A DNA stretch of 15,396 nt from Candidatus Saccharibacteria bacterium UBA5148 (GTDB taxonomy: Bacteria > Patescibacteriota > Saccharimonadia > Saccharimonadales > UBA4665), in contig DHXU01000008.1 of assembly GCA_002413835.1 (NCBI GenBank), positions 1-15,396 on the forward strand, in the 5' to 3' direction. The translations under genes and the position numbers were made by a program. The notes under the pieces are model-generated. The model had not been told where the DNA came from. It worked only from the letters and a program-made list of their open reading frames with translations, and ran no database searches. Shown here piece after piece: positions 7,330 through 13,748 of this stretch; position 1 is the first letter of the stretch; each line of letters starts with the position of its first letter.

Positions 7330-10094
7330 GCTTGAACAAGCTCCTTATTAAGACTTTTGAGGATTTCTTCAAACTGGCTGTCAAAGGCTTTGTAGGCTCC
7401 AAACAATCCGCCATGCTCAGCGAATGGAGTATGTTCAAAGCTCTGTTTTTCGATTGTTAGTGATTGTGCAATATGCGATTTCATCATGTCGAGCCATGCT
7501 CGCTGTTCGGGCGTAAATGACTTACCCGCTGATTCGAGCTTCGTAAGCCAGTTTTGGTAGCGTTCATCTACTACCTCAGCAAACGGAATTAGTAGGTCGT
7601 CTAGTCCAATCCCATGCCTTACAAGTGATACTGCATCAGTAATATCCTGGGCATTACCTTTCACCTTGTCCTGCTCGGTAATTTCGTAAGCTCTCCAAAC
7701 ACGGTCTGTGTTTAGGGAATACGGTGGATACTTCAGCTTTTCAACAAGGTCTTTAATCATTTCGAAGGTCAAGCCTCTGCGCTGGTATGGTTGGTTGTAG
7801 AAAATCTGTAAAGCGTCAATCTTGTCTTTGTTTTCTTCCAGGAAGTCCTTGAATCTTTTAATATCTTTAACCGCGCGTTCCTTAGAGTTAGGGTCAAAGC
7901 CAACGCTAGTAACAGTATCAAGATTAACGCCGTCGATAATCTGATCATGCTCTTCGCGAATCTTCAGGATTGTTTCTCTAAGATTAGGGTTATCAAATGG
8001 CTGTACAGCTTGTTTTACTAGTTCGTTCTTGGCCGCTTCAATATTTTCGTTCGTTAATTCGGAGTCATCGGATTTGCCAAACATCGCTTTGGCTTTCTCG
8101 ATGTACTTGTCAGGATTAAGCGCATCGAATAGCTTCCTCACTGCATCTTTGAGTGGCGATCCTGAGTTATGTTCTGCGATGCGATCCTGCTCACCATCGC
8201 TTAGTTCCTTATCTAGGCGAGTAAGACGGTTGGCAAGTGAGATAAGATTATCCTCGCTGTGGTCGCCCATGACGGTCTGCATCATAAGATCCTTAAATGA
8301 AGTAGACTTCTTGCGTTCTAGGGGACGCGAGTCTGATTTTTGAGTATCAAATACGCCCACGGTATCTACGATTACGAAGTGGGTTTTATTAGTTTTGGCC
8401 GTTGGGGTTACTCGTTGAAGATCGTCCTTGCCAAGTGTCCGTGTACCACGACCAATCATTTGTTCAAAGTAGTTACGGCTCTTGATATTACGCATAAAGA
8501 TCAGGCACTCGATAGGCTTTACATCAGTGCCGGTTGCGATCATATCTACCGTAACGGCAATACGTGGATAGTAGCTGGTGCGAAAGTCTGAGAGAAAAGT
8601 AGAGGGGTTCTCAGAGTTGTAAGTAATCTTGCGGATAAATTCGTTACCTTCATTAAAGACTTCGCGAGCGATGCGAATAATATCGTCCGCATGCGAATCA
8701 GTTTTAGCAAAGATCAAAGTTTTTGGTACTTCCTCGCCACGCTCGGGGAATATCTCGGTGCGGAGCTTGTCCTTGAAGGTCGAAAGCACGGTGCGGATCT
8801 GGTCTTCGCTGACCACTTTCTTATCAAGGTCTCCGCTGGCGTACTCAAGCTCCTCATCTAGTTGCTCCCAGCGTTTAGCGCGGGTTATCCGGCTTCGTTT
8901 GTCCACGAACTCGCCAGCCTTAATTTGAGCGCCCTTTGTAGTAATCTCGGTTTCAATTTTATACACGTCATACGGTACATTCACGCCATCGGCGACTGCT
9001 TCTTCGTAACCGTATTCACTTACGACATTCTTGTTAAAGAAGCCGAAAGTTCGGGCGTCTGGAGTAGCCGTAAGCCCGACAAGAAACGTATCGAAGTAAT
9101 CGAGTACCTGTTTCCATAAGTTGTAGATACTGCGATGACACTCATCAATAATAATCAGGTCAAACTCTTCGATTGGGAATTTTTCGTTATAGTCTATTGT
9201 GCCGCCGTTAGGAATAATATTTTGCTCCGATGCAATCTCTTCATTCTGTTCGTCCAGTTCTGTGCCTTTAAGAATTGAATACATGCGCTGGATTGTGCTT
9301 ATGCAAACCTGGGCATTTGGATCGATGTAATTTGAGTTAAGGCGTTGAACGGTATAGATGTTTGTGAAGATATTCTGATCGTCTGGGGGCACAAAAGCCT
9401 GCATTTCTTGCTCGGCCTGTTTGCCAAGGTTCGTCGTATCGACGAGAAAAAGTACACGTTTTGCTTTTGAGAACTTAAGTAAGCGATAAATCGAAGTGAT
9501 GGCGGTGTAGGTTTTGCCGCTACCGGTCGCCATTTGTACTAAAGCTCGAGGCCGATTGTCTTGTAGTGACTCTTCTAGGTTATTAATAGCTACAATCTGA
9601 CAATCTCTCAAACCTGTCGTATCTAGGTCTGGGAGATCCTTGAATCGTTCACGAAGAGACCTTTTTTCTTTTGCCCACTCAAGTAGGGTCTCTGGCCGAT
9701 GAAAGGCGAATAGTTCTCGGAAGCGTGGTCGAGGGTCACGTAAATCAGTAAAACGGACTTCCTTGCTCGTTGCCTCATAAACAAACGCAAGCGGAGACTC
9801 ATTAATCTGCCATTTGAACTTGCTCTTCGCATAGTCTTCCGTTTGTTCTTCGTGGTTACTGAGTATTGCGCCATCCTTTTTGGCTTCAATGACTCCGATA
9901 GGATTTCTATCAACGAATAAAGCATAGTCTACTGGGCCTGTGTCTGTAGGATACTCACGAATTGCAATGCCTAGCCCTTCTGTAGGGTTATAATCTCGGA
10001 AATTCTGAATTTTCCATCCGCACTCACGGAGTTTTTCATCAATACTTCGCCGAGTCAGCTGTTCGGGCATTAAATCATCTGTTTGAGTATCCAT
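7326..10094 (-). CDS. hsdR: Type I restriction endonuclease subunit HsdR
   Basis: A 922-aa ATP-dependent translocase/endonuclease. The N-terminal PD-(D/E)XK nuclease shows VDYALFV (D56) and IGVIEAKK (E70, K72). The SF2 helicase motor follows: Walker A ATGSGKTY (about 189-196), motif II DECH (317-320), motif III LTATP (341-345), then VDMIATGTDV and IGRGTR as motifs V and VI. A C-terminal helical region (about 640-922) would bind the methyltransferase. All key residues are present, so restriction should be active. The start is ATG 10094: the frame closes upstream at 10107 and no Shine-Dalgarno is visible. A TATAAT on the minus strand at 10206-10211 is a plausible promoter. The 3' end overlaps hsdS by four nucleotides. 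Confidence 0.97.
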   Translation of the reverse strand: MDTQTDDLMPEQLTRRSIDEKLRECGWKIQNFRDYNPTEGLGIAIREYPTDTGPVDYALFVDRNPIGVIEAKKDGAILSNHEEQTEDYAKSKFKWQINESPLAFVYEATSKEVRFTDLRDPRPRFRELFAFHRPETLLEWAKEKRSLRERFKDLPDLDTTGLRDCQIVAINNLEESLQDNRPRALVQMATGSGKTYTAITSIYRLLKFSKAKRVLFLVDTTNLGKQAEQEMQAFVPPDDQNIFTNIYTVQRLNSNYIDPNAQVCISTIQRMYSILKGTELDEQNEEIASEQNIIPNGGTIDYNEKFPIEEFDLIIIDECHRSIYNLWKQVLDYFDTFLVGLTATPDARTFGFFNKNVVSEYGYEEAVADGVNVPYDVYKIETEITTKGAQIKAGEFVDKRSRITRAKRWEQLDEELEYASGDLDKKVVSEDQIRTVLSTFKDKLRTEIFPERGEEVPKTLIFAKTDSHADDIIRIAREVFNEGNEFIRKITYNSENPSTFLSDFRTSYYPRIAVTVDMIATGTDVKPIECLIFMRNIKSRNYFEQMIGRGTRTLGKDDLQRVTPTAKTNKTHFVIVDTVGVFDTQKSDSRPLERKKSTSFKDLMMQTVMGDHSEDNLISLANRLTRLDKELSDGEQDRIAEHNSGSPLKDAVRKLFDALNPDKYIEKAKAMFGKSDDSELTNENIEAAKNELVKQAVQPFDNPNLRETILKIREEHDQIIDGVNLDTVTSVGFDPNSKERAVKDIKRFKDFLEENKDKIDALQIFYNQPYQRRGLTFEMIKDLVEKLKYPPYSLNTDRVWRAYEITEQDKVKGNAQDITDAVSLVRHGIGLDDLLIPFAEVVDERYQNWLTKLESAGKSFTPEQRAWLDMMKSHIAQSLTIEKQSFEHTPFAEHGGLFGAYKAFDSQFEEILKSLNKELVQA

Positions 10095-10129
10095 TTCTAT
10101 GACATTTTAACTTTTTCTTCATCTGATAG

Positions 10130-10167
10130 CTAATCCGAATCTAATCGAGACCTGTACGTCCGACGTA
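10130..10167. promoter_or_regulatory. Repeat cluster in the hsdR leader (possible operator)
   Basis: CTAATC occurs twice at 10130 and 10141, 11 bp apart (one helical turn), followed by the palindrome TACGTC-C-GACGTA (10155-10167). All lie between the candidate hsdR -10 and its start codon, where a repressor could act. No matching regulator is identified in the window. Confidence 0.35.
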
Positions 10168-10205
10168 AGGTTTGAGGATAGAGGATTACCTCCCCCTGCC
10201 TACTC

Positions 10206-10232
10206 ATTATACGGTTAATCTGATCGCCTCAA
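10206..10232 (-). promoter_or_regulatory. hsdR: Candidate hsdR promoter
   Basis: On the minus strand TTGAGG (10232-10227) and a perfect TATAAT (10211-10206) are separated by 15 nt, a short but usable spacing. The -10 overlaps the stop codon of the 53-aa ORF. The leader to hsdR would be about 100 nt. Confidence 0.45.
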
Positions 10233-10368
10233 GGTCGCAAACTTCAGCGAGTGCGTTGTAGAGCTTCTGGGCATCTACGCCTTTTGTACTTGTCCAGTAT
10301 TCCGGCGGTACGACAGTTGTGCTGCCATCCTTGCGAGCGAGGTAGCTCGTGTCGGTAGTTGTTGTCAT
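10207..10368 (-). CDS. Small hypothetical protein, 53 aa, upstream of hsdR
   Basis: An intact ATG-to-TAA frame of 53 codons, beginning MTTTTDTSYLARKDGS and ending in a helix-like Leu/Ala/Glu stretch. It is acidic, soluble and has no recognised domain. A perfect TATAAT lies exactly 8 nt before its ATG (plus-strand 10377-10382), which would give a leaderless transcript. There is no Shine-Dalgarno. It lies 112 nt ahead of hsdR on the same strand, and its stop codon overlaps the candidate hsdR -10 box. It could be a small first gene of the restriction operon or an independent orphan. Support is the start signal and ordinary coding composition, not homology. Confidence 0.5.
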   Translation of the reverse strand: MTTTTDTSYLARKDGSTTVVPPEYWTSTKGVDAQKLYNALAEVCDLEAIRLTV

Positions 10369-10376
10369 GTCTTATG

Positions 10377-10382
10377 ATTATA
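10377..10382 (-). promoter_or_regulatory. -10 box TATAAT, leaderless promoter of the 53-aa ORF
   Basis: A perfect TATAAT on the minus strand ends 8 nt before ATG 10368, the same spacing as at the 14927 gene. There is no recognisable -35 box and no Shine-Dalgarno. It may also drive hsdR by read-through. Confidence 0.5.
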
Positions 10383-10420
10383 TCCCATAACAGATTAATT
10401 TTTCTAGATTAGCCTCAAAA

Positions 10421-10478
10421 CATCATCCTGTATGCAGGATGATGTGACTTCGCACTTTTTCAAGAAAAAATGCGAAGT
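10421..10478. repeat. Two adjacent perfect or near-perfect palindromes in a divergent promoter region
   Basis: CATCATCCTG-TATG-CAGGATGATG (10421-10444) is a 10-bp perfect inverted repeat. Two nt later ACTTCGCA...TGCGAAGT (10447-10478) is an 8-bp perfect repeat extended by TTTTT/AAAAA after one mismatch, around CAAG. The flanking genes run away from this site, so these are not their terminators. On the minus strand the first hairpin is followed by TTTT, so it could end a short unannotated minus transcript. Confidence 0.6.
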
Positions 10479-10551
10479 ATTAGTGGATAGATGAGTTTCT
10501 TCGTTGGCGCTTTGGGTTTTTTGCGTCTCTGTCATAGAATAACTGTACAAC

Positions 10552-10782
10552 ATGAAGACATGCAACCAATGTGGCAAGGCATTACCAACACGGCATAATC
10601 GCCGCTTCTGTGATAACGCCTGTATGACTGCCAATATAGACAAGTATACTAACCTGCCACGGAAGCCGAAGAATAGATGGTATCAGCCGGTACCGGTTAG
10701 AAAGACGTATGCACGGCGAGATATAGTTAAGGAAGCTGATCAGGATATGGCGAGAATCACATACCTTGAGTCAAGTTTATAG
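10552..10782 (+). CDS. Small zinc-ribbon-like protein, 76 aa
   Basis: The N-terminus holds CNQCGKALPTRHNRRFCDNAC, here noted as C4, C7, C20 and C24: a CxxC pair followed by a CxxxC pair, the layout of a short treble-clef or zinc-ribbon knuckle often seen at the start of phage and plasmid proteins. The rest is basic and Pro/Arg-rich with no catalytic motif. A -10-like TAGAAT (10535-10540) sits 11 nt before the ATG and no Shine-Dalgarno is visible, so the leader is at most a few nucleotides. It is divergent from the hsdR-side genes. Zinc binding is inferred from cysteine spacing. The function is unknown (nucleic-acid or protein binding both possible). Confidence 0.7.
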   Translation: MKTCNQCGKALPTRHNRRFCDNACMTANIDKYTNLPRKPKNRWYQPVPVRKTYARRDIVKEADQDMARITYLESSL

Positions 10783-10818
10783 GTGCTCAATAAGCCGGCC
10801 CAGACACACTCACGCAAG

Positions 10819-10971
10819 CTAGATGTCCAAGCTTGATTCCCAATCCTCACCGAGCATCCATCGAATCGCTGACAGCTTCCCGTTAAGCATACCCCATTCA
10901 AAGTCATCCCAGGTCCCGAGTTCATCTAGGCCATACTTTACTTCGAGTTTTCGCGCCGACTCCAGTGCTCC
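10819..10971 (-). pseudogene. N-terminally broken remnant of a small conserved protein
   Basis: A 50-codon open frame on the minus strand with convincing protein character (LGTWDDFEWGMLNGKLSAIR, then WMLGEDW) runs to TAG at 10819-10821. It has no ATG, GTG or TTG before the conserved-looking core. The frame is closed on its 5' side by TAG at 10972-10974, in the run TGG-TAG-GGA-GCA. Either an upstream part was lost or a sense codon such as CAG became TAG. A CTG start is possible but has no spaced Shine-Dalgarno. It converges with the zinc-ribbon gene. Short proteins with a DFEWGM-NGKLSA-RW core look familiar to me as orphan conserved proteins, but I cannot name the family. Confidence 0.45.
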
Positions 10972-11037
10972 CTACCAATATAGAATTATTTTCCTTCCTT
11001 CTGATATTTGCCTCATTAACTAATACGACACCACTAA

Positions 11038-11063
11038 TTTTACGGTCCTAAAGCCACCGTAAA
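11038..11063. repeat. Hairpin downstream of the frameshifted membrane gene
   Basis: TTTACGGT and ACCGTAAA form an 8-bp perfect stem around a 9-nt loop, 12 nt past the stop of the 11075-11748 gene. No T tract follows on the minus strand, so terminator function is doubtful. The rest of the gap 10972-11074 shows no other feature. Confidence 0.4.
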
Positions 11064-11074
11064 TTACAGTGTAG

Positions 11075-11748
11075 CTAGAGTGTAGATTTTACGTTCGCTA
11101 ATTTTTTGAGTTTTGTTCCAGTACTCGTTTTGGATAAATATAGATTGATCTCATCTATATACATCTTTGCGTCGTCCAGAGTTTTTTGAGGCGTATAGCT
11201 AAATCTGCCTTGTTTACCCATATATATTTGGTTGAATTTCTCAGTAAGGTCATCAAACTTCACTACGTTTTCTTCGTCTTCGTCCGTCACGTTTTTTGGA
11301 GTCCCCTTGAGGCTCTTGGCCGTGGTACTTGCAAAATCAGCAAAAACGCGTTGCTTATTCGACCTGATTTGTTCTACATCATCCCAAAATGCAGCATTAT
11401 TATATTTGATGGTTTCATCCATCAACTGACAGCGATTATAAAATTCAGTTATCTCATCCCATTCATCACGGTCGAAGTATTTAATAAACAAGTAATTATT
11501 CTGGCTCCAAGATTCTGTTGGTAGCAGTCGTAAGTCATTGGGTAATGTTGGAGGTTCTTTTCTTAAACTTTTTTTATTTGCTGAAGTTTTCTTTCGGCAC
11601 CCTGTATTTCCAGCAGGATGATGTTGGCTTTTTCCCTCTTTTTATCTCGTTTTTGTAACTTGTAAATTACATATGCAACAGACCCAACAACTAATGTCAC
11701 CAGGGCAATGAAGAAATTCGAGTTTAAGAAATTTATAAGATGGGTCAA
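11075..11748 (-). pseudogene. Membrane-anchored hypothetical protein, reading frame interrupted by a -1 shift at an A7 run
   Basis: Two frames form one gene. The first (11748 to 11563, TTG start preceded by AAGG and directly following an in-frame TAA) encodes a short N-terminus, a membrane helix (about residues 12-30) and a basic Lys/Arg helix ending KLQQIKK before a stop. The second frame is open across the same place. Reading ATA-AAA-AAA and slipping back one base continues SLRKEPPTLPNDLRLLPTES and on to the stop at 11075. The joined product is 224 aa: one membrane segment followed by a soluble helical domain containing a DRDEWDEI stretch and an AFWDDVEQIRSNKQR stretch. The stop of frame one lies only a few codons past the seven-A run (T7 on plus, 11569-11575). 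One extra A would restore the gene. It could be a homopolymer error, a real mutation or programmed slippage. Function unknown. Confidence 0.75.
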
Positions 11749-11787
11749 TTAATGCCTTAATGCCCACCGATAAATTGCTATATATAG

Positions 11788-11793
11788 ATTATA
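11788..11793 (-). promoter_or_regulatory. Candidate -10 box for the frameshifted membrane gene
   Basis: A perfect TATAAT on the minus strand lies 39 nt before the TTG start at 11748, giving a short leader that contains AAGG ahead of the start. The -35 is weak. A second TATAAT lies further upstream at 11820-11825. Confidence 0.35.
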
Positions 11794-11831
11794 ACGAGTT
11801 CAGAGTTTAGGAAAGTCGGATTATAAATAGG

Positions 11832-12476
11832 TTACATGCTGGGGTAATTGGCTAGGTATGGATAATTGGCCATCAAATCGGGAGCAGTCGGGTCAATCGT
11901 AAAGTTAGCAGATACAGCCGAAGATACAGGAGAGCAGTTTGCACCTAGAACGGTACTCGTATACTCAGAATTTGCCGCGTTAACTGTTGCGTTATACCTT
12001 TCGTAGGAGTATCGAACCACAGCTTTCATTTGGTACAAATCGAGTCTTGAGTCATGAAAAGTACTTTTGGTCGTATAATCATTCAAACTTACTGCCGCGT
12101 CTCTTTTTGTCTGATATTTTGCATATGCCGGTTTGTCTATATTGCTGCATCTTGTTAGCTCGGCAGCTATTTTTCGAGACTTCTCAGCTTCTGCGAAGTA
12201 ATGGTCTGCTTCTGAAGTATTAGTTGTTTTTGACTTAGCACTATTATTGGACACCGGGGTTGTACTAGTTGAAACGCTAGGGTTTGGAGGAGAGTCATTT
12301 GCGGCCGGACTTGGTGCAACAGTCGCCGTTGGTGTGACATTTACATTCTTAACCTTTGAAGCATTTGAGTATACAAAGCTTGCTAAAAATGCCACAAATA
12401 TTAGTCCGATAATAACTGCAATGGCGATTGCTGCAACTTTTAAGTCAGACTTCCGAAATGCCTTTTGCTCTGCCAT
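11832..12476 (-). CDS. Single-pass membrane protein with Pro/Ser/Thr-rich stalk and extracytoplasmic domain
   Basis: A 214-aa protein: short charged cytoplasmic N-terminus, one hydrophobic segment at about residues 13-36, a low-complexity Pro/Ser/Thr/Asn linker at about 48-90, then a helical domain (about 90-190) with two cysteines (C110, C181) that could form a disulfide outside the membrane. The C-terminus repeats NYPYLANYPS. There is no signal-peptidase site or lipobox, so it probably stays anchored. A minus-strand extended -10, TGCTAATAT, ends 7 nt before the ATG, giving a leaderless start. No family recognised. The topology resembles small surface-exposed anchored proteins. It lies beside another membrane-anchored gene on the same strand. 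Confidence 0.75.
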   Translation of the reverse strand: MAEQKAFRKSDLKVAAIAIAVIIGLIFVAFLASFVYSNASKVKNVNVTPTATVAPSPAANDSPPNPSVSTSTTPVSNNSAKSKTTNTSEADHYFAEAEKSRKIAAELTRCSNIDKPAYAKYQTKRDAAVSLNDYTTKSTFHDSRLDLYQMKAVVRYSYERYNATVNAANSEYTSTVLGANCSPVSSAVSANFTIDPTAPDLMANYPYLANYPSM

Positions 12477-12483
12477 TAATTAA

Positions 12484-12492
12484 ATATTAGCA
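12484..12492 (-). promoter_or_regulatory. Extended -10, leaderless promoter of the 12476 membrane-protein gene
   Basis: On the minus strand TGCTAATAT (TG, one base, TAATAT) ends 7 nt before ATG 12476. There is no Shine-Dalgarno in between, so leaderless initiation is likely. Confidence 0.4.
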
Positions 12493-12520
12493 TTATTTAG
12501 TCTTATACCTGAAAAAGTAA

Positions 12521-12673
12521 TTATTTCATGTAGTAATTGATTCCAGTTGAATCCACTCTGCCCTGCCATACGCTACGAACGATAGTGTGCTGGGCTGTTT
12601 CACGATCCCATTTATCGACAAGCCTGACTTCGCCTATTTCTATTTTGTATTCACGATTTTTGTGACGGAGCAT
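12521..12673 (-). CDS. Possible 50-aa hypothetical protein
   Basis: A minus-strand frame from ATG 12673 to the stop at 12521, with mixed charged/hydrophobic composition (REYKIEIGEVRLVDKWDRE, then HTIVRSVWQGRVDS) that looks coding rather than random. The same frame continues upstream without a better start. There is no Shine-Dalgarno. Its 5' end abuts the divergent promoter of the 12791 operon, so a short or leaderless mRNA would be needed. No domain is recognised. It could be a spurious frame, since only its length and composition support it. Confidence 0.4.
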   Translation of the reverse strand: MLRHKNREYKIEIGEVRLVDKWDRETAQHTIVRSVWQGRVDSTGINYYMK

Positions 12674-12676
12674 AAG

Positions 12677-12685
12677 TGGTATAAT
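12677..12685 (+). promoter_or_regulatory. Extended -10 promoter for the 12791-13677 operon
   Basis: TGGTATAAT combines a perfect TATAAT with the upstream TG of an extended -10 element. The -35 region is poor (TTTTTG at 17-nt spacing). Transcription would begin near 12692, giving a leader of about 100 nt. Confidence 0.55.
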
Positions 12686-12721
12686 TAATATGTAGGACAG
12701 CGGCTCACTAGAGCGACCATT

Positions 12722-12759
12722 GCGGCTACGGATTAACAATTAATTCGTGTCGCTTTTTT
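12722..12759 (+). terminator. Intrinsic terminator-like hairpin within the leader (attenuator candidate)
   Basis: GCGGC pairs with GTCGC (one G-U), and after a small internal loop CGGATTAA pairs with TTAATTCG (one G-U) around a CAA loop, followed directly by six T. It sits between the 12677 promoter and the gene at 12791, so it would stop transcription before the operon unless disrupted. GACCATTGCG (12715-12724) can instead pair with CGCGATGGTC (12768-12777), breaking the hairpin base. Confidence 0.55.
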
Positions 12760-12790
12760 ACTTCCGGCGCGATGGTCAAAGGAGAGCTTT

Positions 12791-13120
12791 ATGGCTCAAT
12801 CAAATAAATATAAAGTGATGGTGGATGATAATTTCCACTATATGGATGAGGATGAGCGCTACCAGTCCGGTGTATTTGACACTTACGTAGAAGCTGTGAA
12901 TCACTGCAAGCAAATTGTCAGTCAAACTATACCTGAATTAAAACCAGGTATGACTGCAGAAGAAATGTACGAGGGTTATGTTTCGTTCGGAGAGGATCCC
13001 TTCATTGTTATTGAAGGTACTGTAGCAGAGACATTGCCAAAGTATTCGGCCTGGGATTATGCAAAACAACTCTCTCAGGAGATTGTGTCAGGTCAACAAA
13101 ACAAGGAAGTAAACTCATGA
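12791..13120 (+). CDS. Conserved hypothetical protein, 109 aa (YKVMVDDNFHYMDEDERY type)
   Basis: An acidic 109-aa soluble protein with YKVMVDDNFHYMDEDERYQS at residues 7-26, a FDTYVEAVNHCKQIV helix and SFGEDPFIVIEG. I recognise this as a widespread short orphan family found in accessory and plasmid-like contexts, without a known function. AAAGGAGAG lies just before the ATG, so initiation is Shine-Dalgarno-led. The stop overlaps the next ATG (ATGA), so it is co-translated with the HD-domain hydrolase. The leader between the 12677 promoter and this gene carries an attenuator-like hairpin. A regulatory or substrate partner role for the hydrolase is possible but unproven. Confidence 0.85.
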   Translation: MAQSNKYKVMVDDNFHYMDEDERYQSGVFDTYVEAVNHCKQIVSQTIPELKPGMTAEEMYEGYVSFGEDPFIVIEGTVAETLPKYSAWDYAKQLSQEIVSGQQNKEVNS

Positions 13121-13677
13121 AATTTACACCAAGACTGGAACTAGCCATACGAAAAGCAACGCTTGCGCACGCCGAGCAAAAACGAAAAGGCAGCGACTGG
13201 CCATACATAATTCATCCGTTTTCCGTTATGTGCATTGCCTCTGAAGTGACGGACGACGAGGACATCCTGATAGCTTGCCTATTGCATGATGTCATTGAAG
13301 ACGTGCCGGATTGTTACCCGGAAAGTGAAATGCTACAAGATTTCGGTGAACGCGTACTGTCCATAGTAAAAGATGTTACCAAGGACGGGAGTTTATCCGC
13401 TTGGCAAGCCCGAGCAGACGCCTACCTTGCCCACTTACGTATAGCCAGCATTGAGTCCGTGACTGTAAGCGCCGCCGATAAGATACATAACCTAATGTCA
13501 GTCTTGCAGGACTACGAGGTGCTCGGCGATGAATTATGGGCGCGCTTTAACGCCGGAAAAGAAAGACAGCAGTGGTGGTACAGAGAGGTGTTGAAAGTTC
13601 TCGAGAACCGTATCCCGGATAGCCTTCTTGCTACTCAACTTGAAGCGCAAGTAAAAGTGCTCGAAGGGTTGCATTAG
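13117..13677 (+). CDS. HD-domain protein, small alarmone ((p)ppGpp) hydrolase-like
   Basis: A 186-aa stand-alone HD-domain protein. RKGSDWPYIIHP (R23, K24, H33), LLHDVIED (H57, D58, E61, D62) and SAADKIHN (D121, K122, N125) match the RelA/SpoT hydrolase and Mesh1 pattern. The H...HD...D residues would bind one Mn ion, and ED would activate water to remove the 3'-pyrophosphate from (p)ppGpp. There is no synthetase, TGS or ACT domain, so it is hydrolase-only. It overlaps the preceding orphan by four nucleotides. Small alarmone hydrolases can be housekeeping enzymes, toxSAS antitoxins or regulators on mobile elements. No synthetase gene is seen in the window. The substrate could also be another nucleotide. 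The family call is firm, the physiological role open. Confidence 0.88.
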   Translation: MKFTPRLELAIRKATLAHAEQKRKGSDWPYIIHPFSVMCIASEVTDDEDILIACLLHDVIEDVPDCYPESEMLQDFGERVLSIVKDVTKDGSLSAWQARADAYLAHLRIASIESVTVSAADKIHNLMSVLQDYEVLGDELWARFNAGKERQQWWYREVLKVLENRIPDSLLATQLEAQVKVLEGLH

Positions 13678-13748
13678 TACTAAAACTCAAATGTTACATA
13701 TACTGCCTATTTCGTGGACGATCAAAACGATTTGCTACGCCAAAAATA

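Noticed and set aside
253..10094. Possibility of a recoded UGA (code 25) or other altered code in this CPR-like sequence.
   Set aside because: UGA terminates hsdR and hsdS within ATGA overlaps and the TrlF-like frame; TAA and TAG also act as stops, so the standard bacterial code fits.
10075..10122. 15-codon minus-strand ORF rich in lysine overlapping the hsdR start.
   Set aside because: No Shine-Dalgarno or conserved feature; short A-rich frames of this length are common by chance.
10404..10643. Minus-strand frame of up to 79 codons, with an inner 43-aa start at 10535.
   Set aside because: It runs through both palindromes and against the zinc-ribbon gene, with no ribosome binding site and repeat-derived residues.
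12690..12695. ATG-TAG start-stop at the predicted transcript 5' end of the 12791 operon.
   Set aside because: Only two codons, no ribosome binding site, and it depends on an unmapped transcription start.
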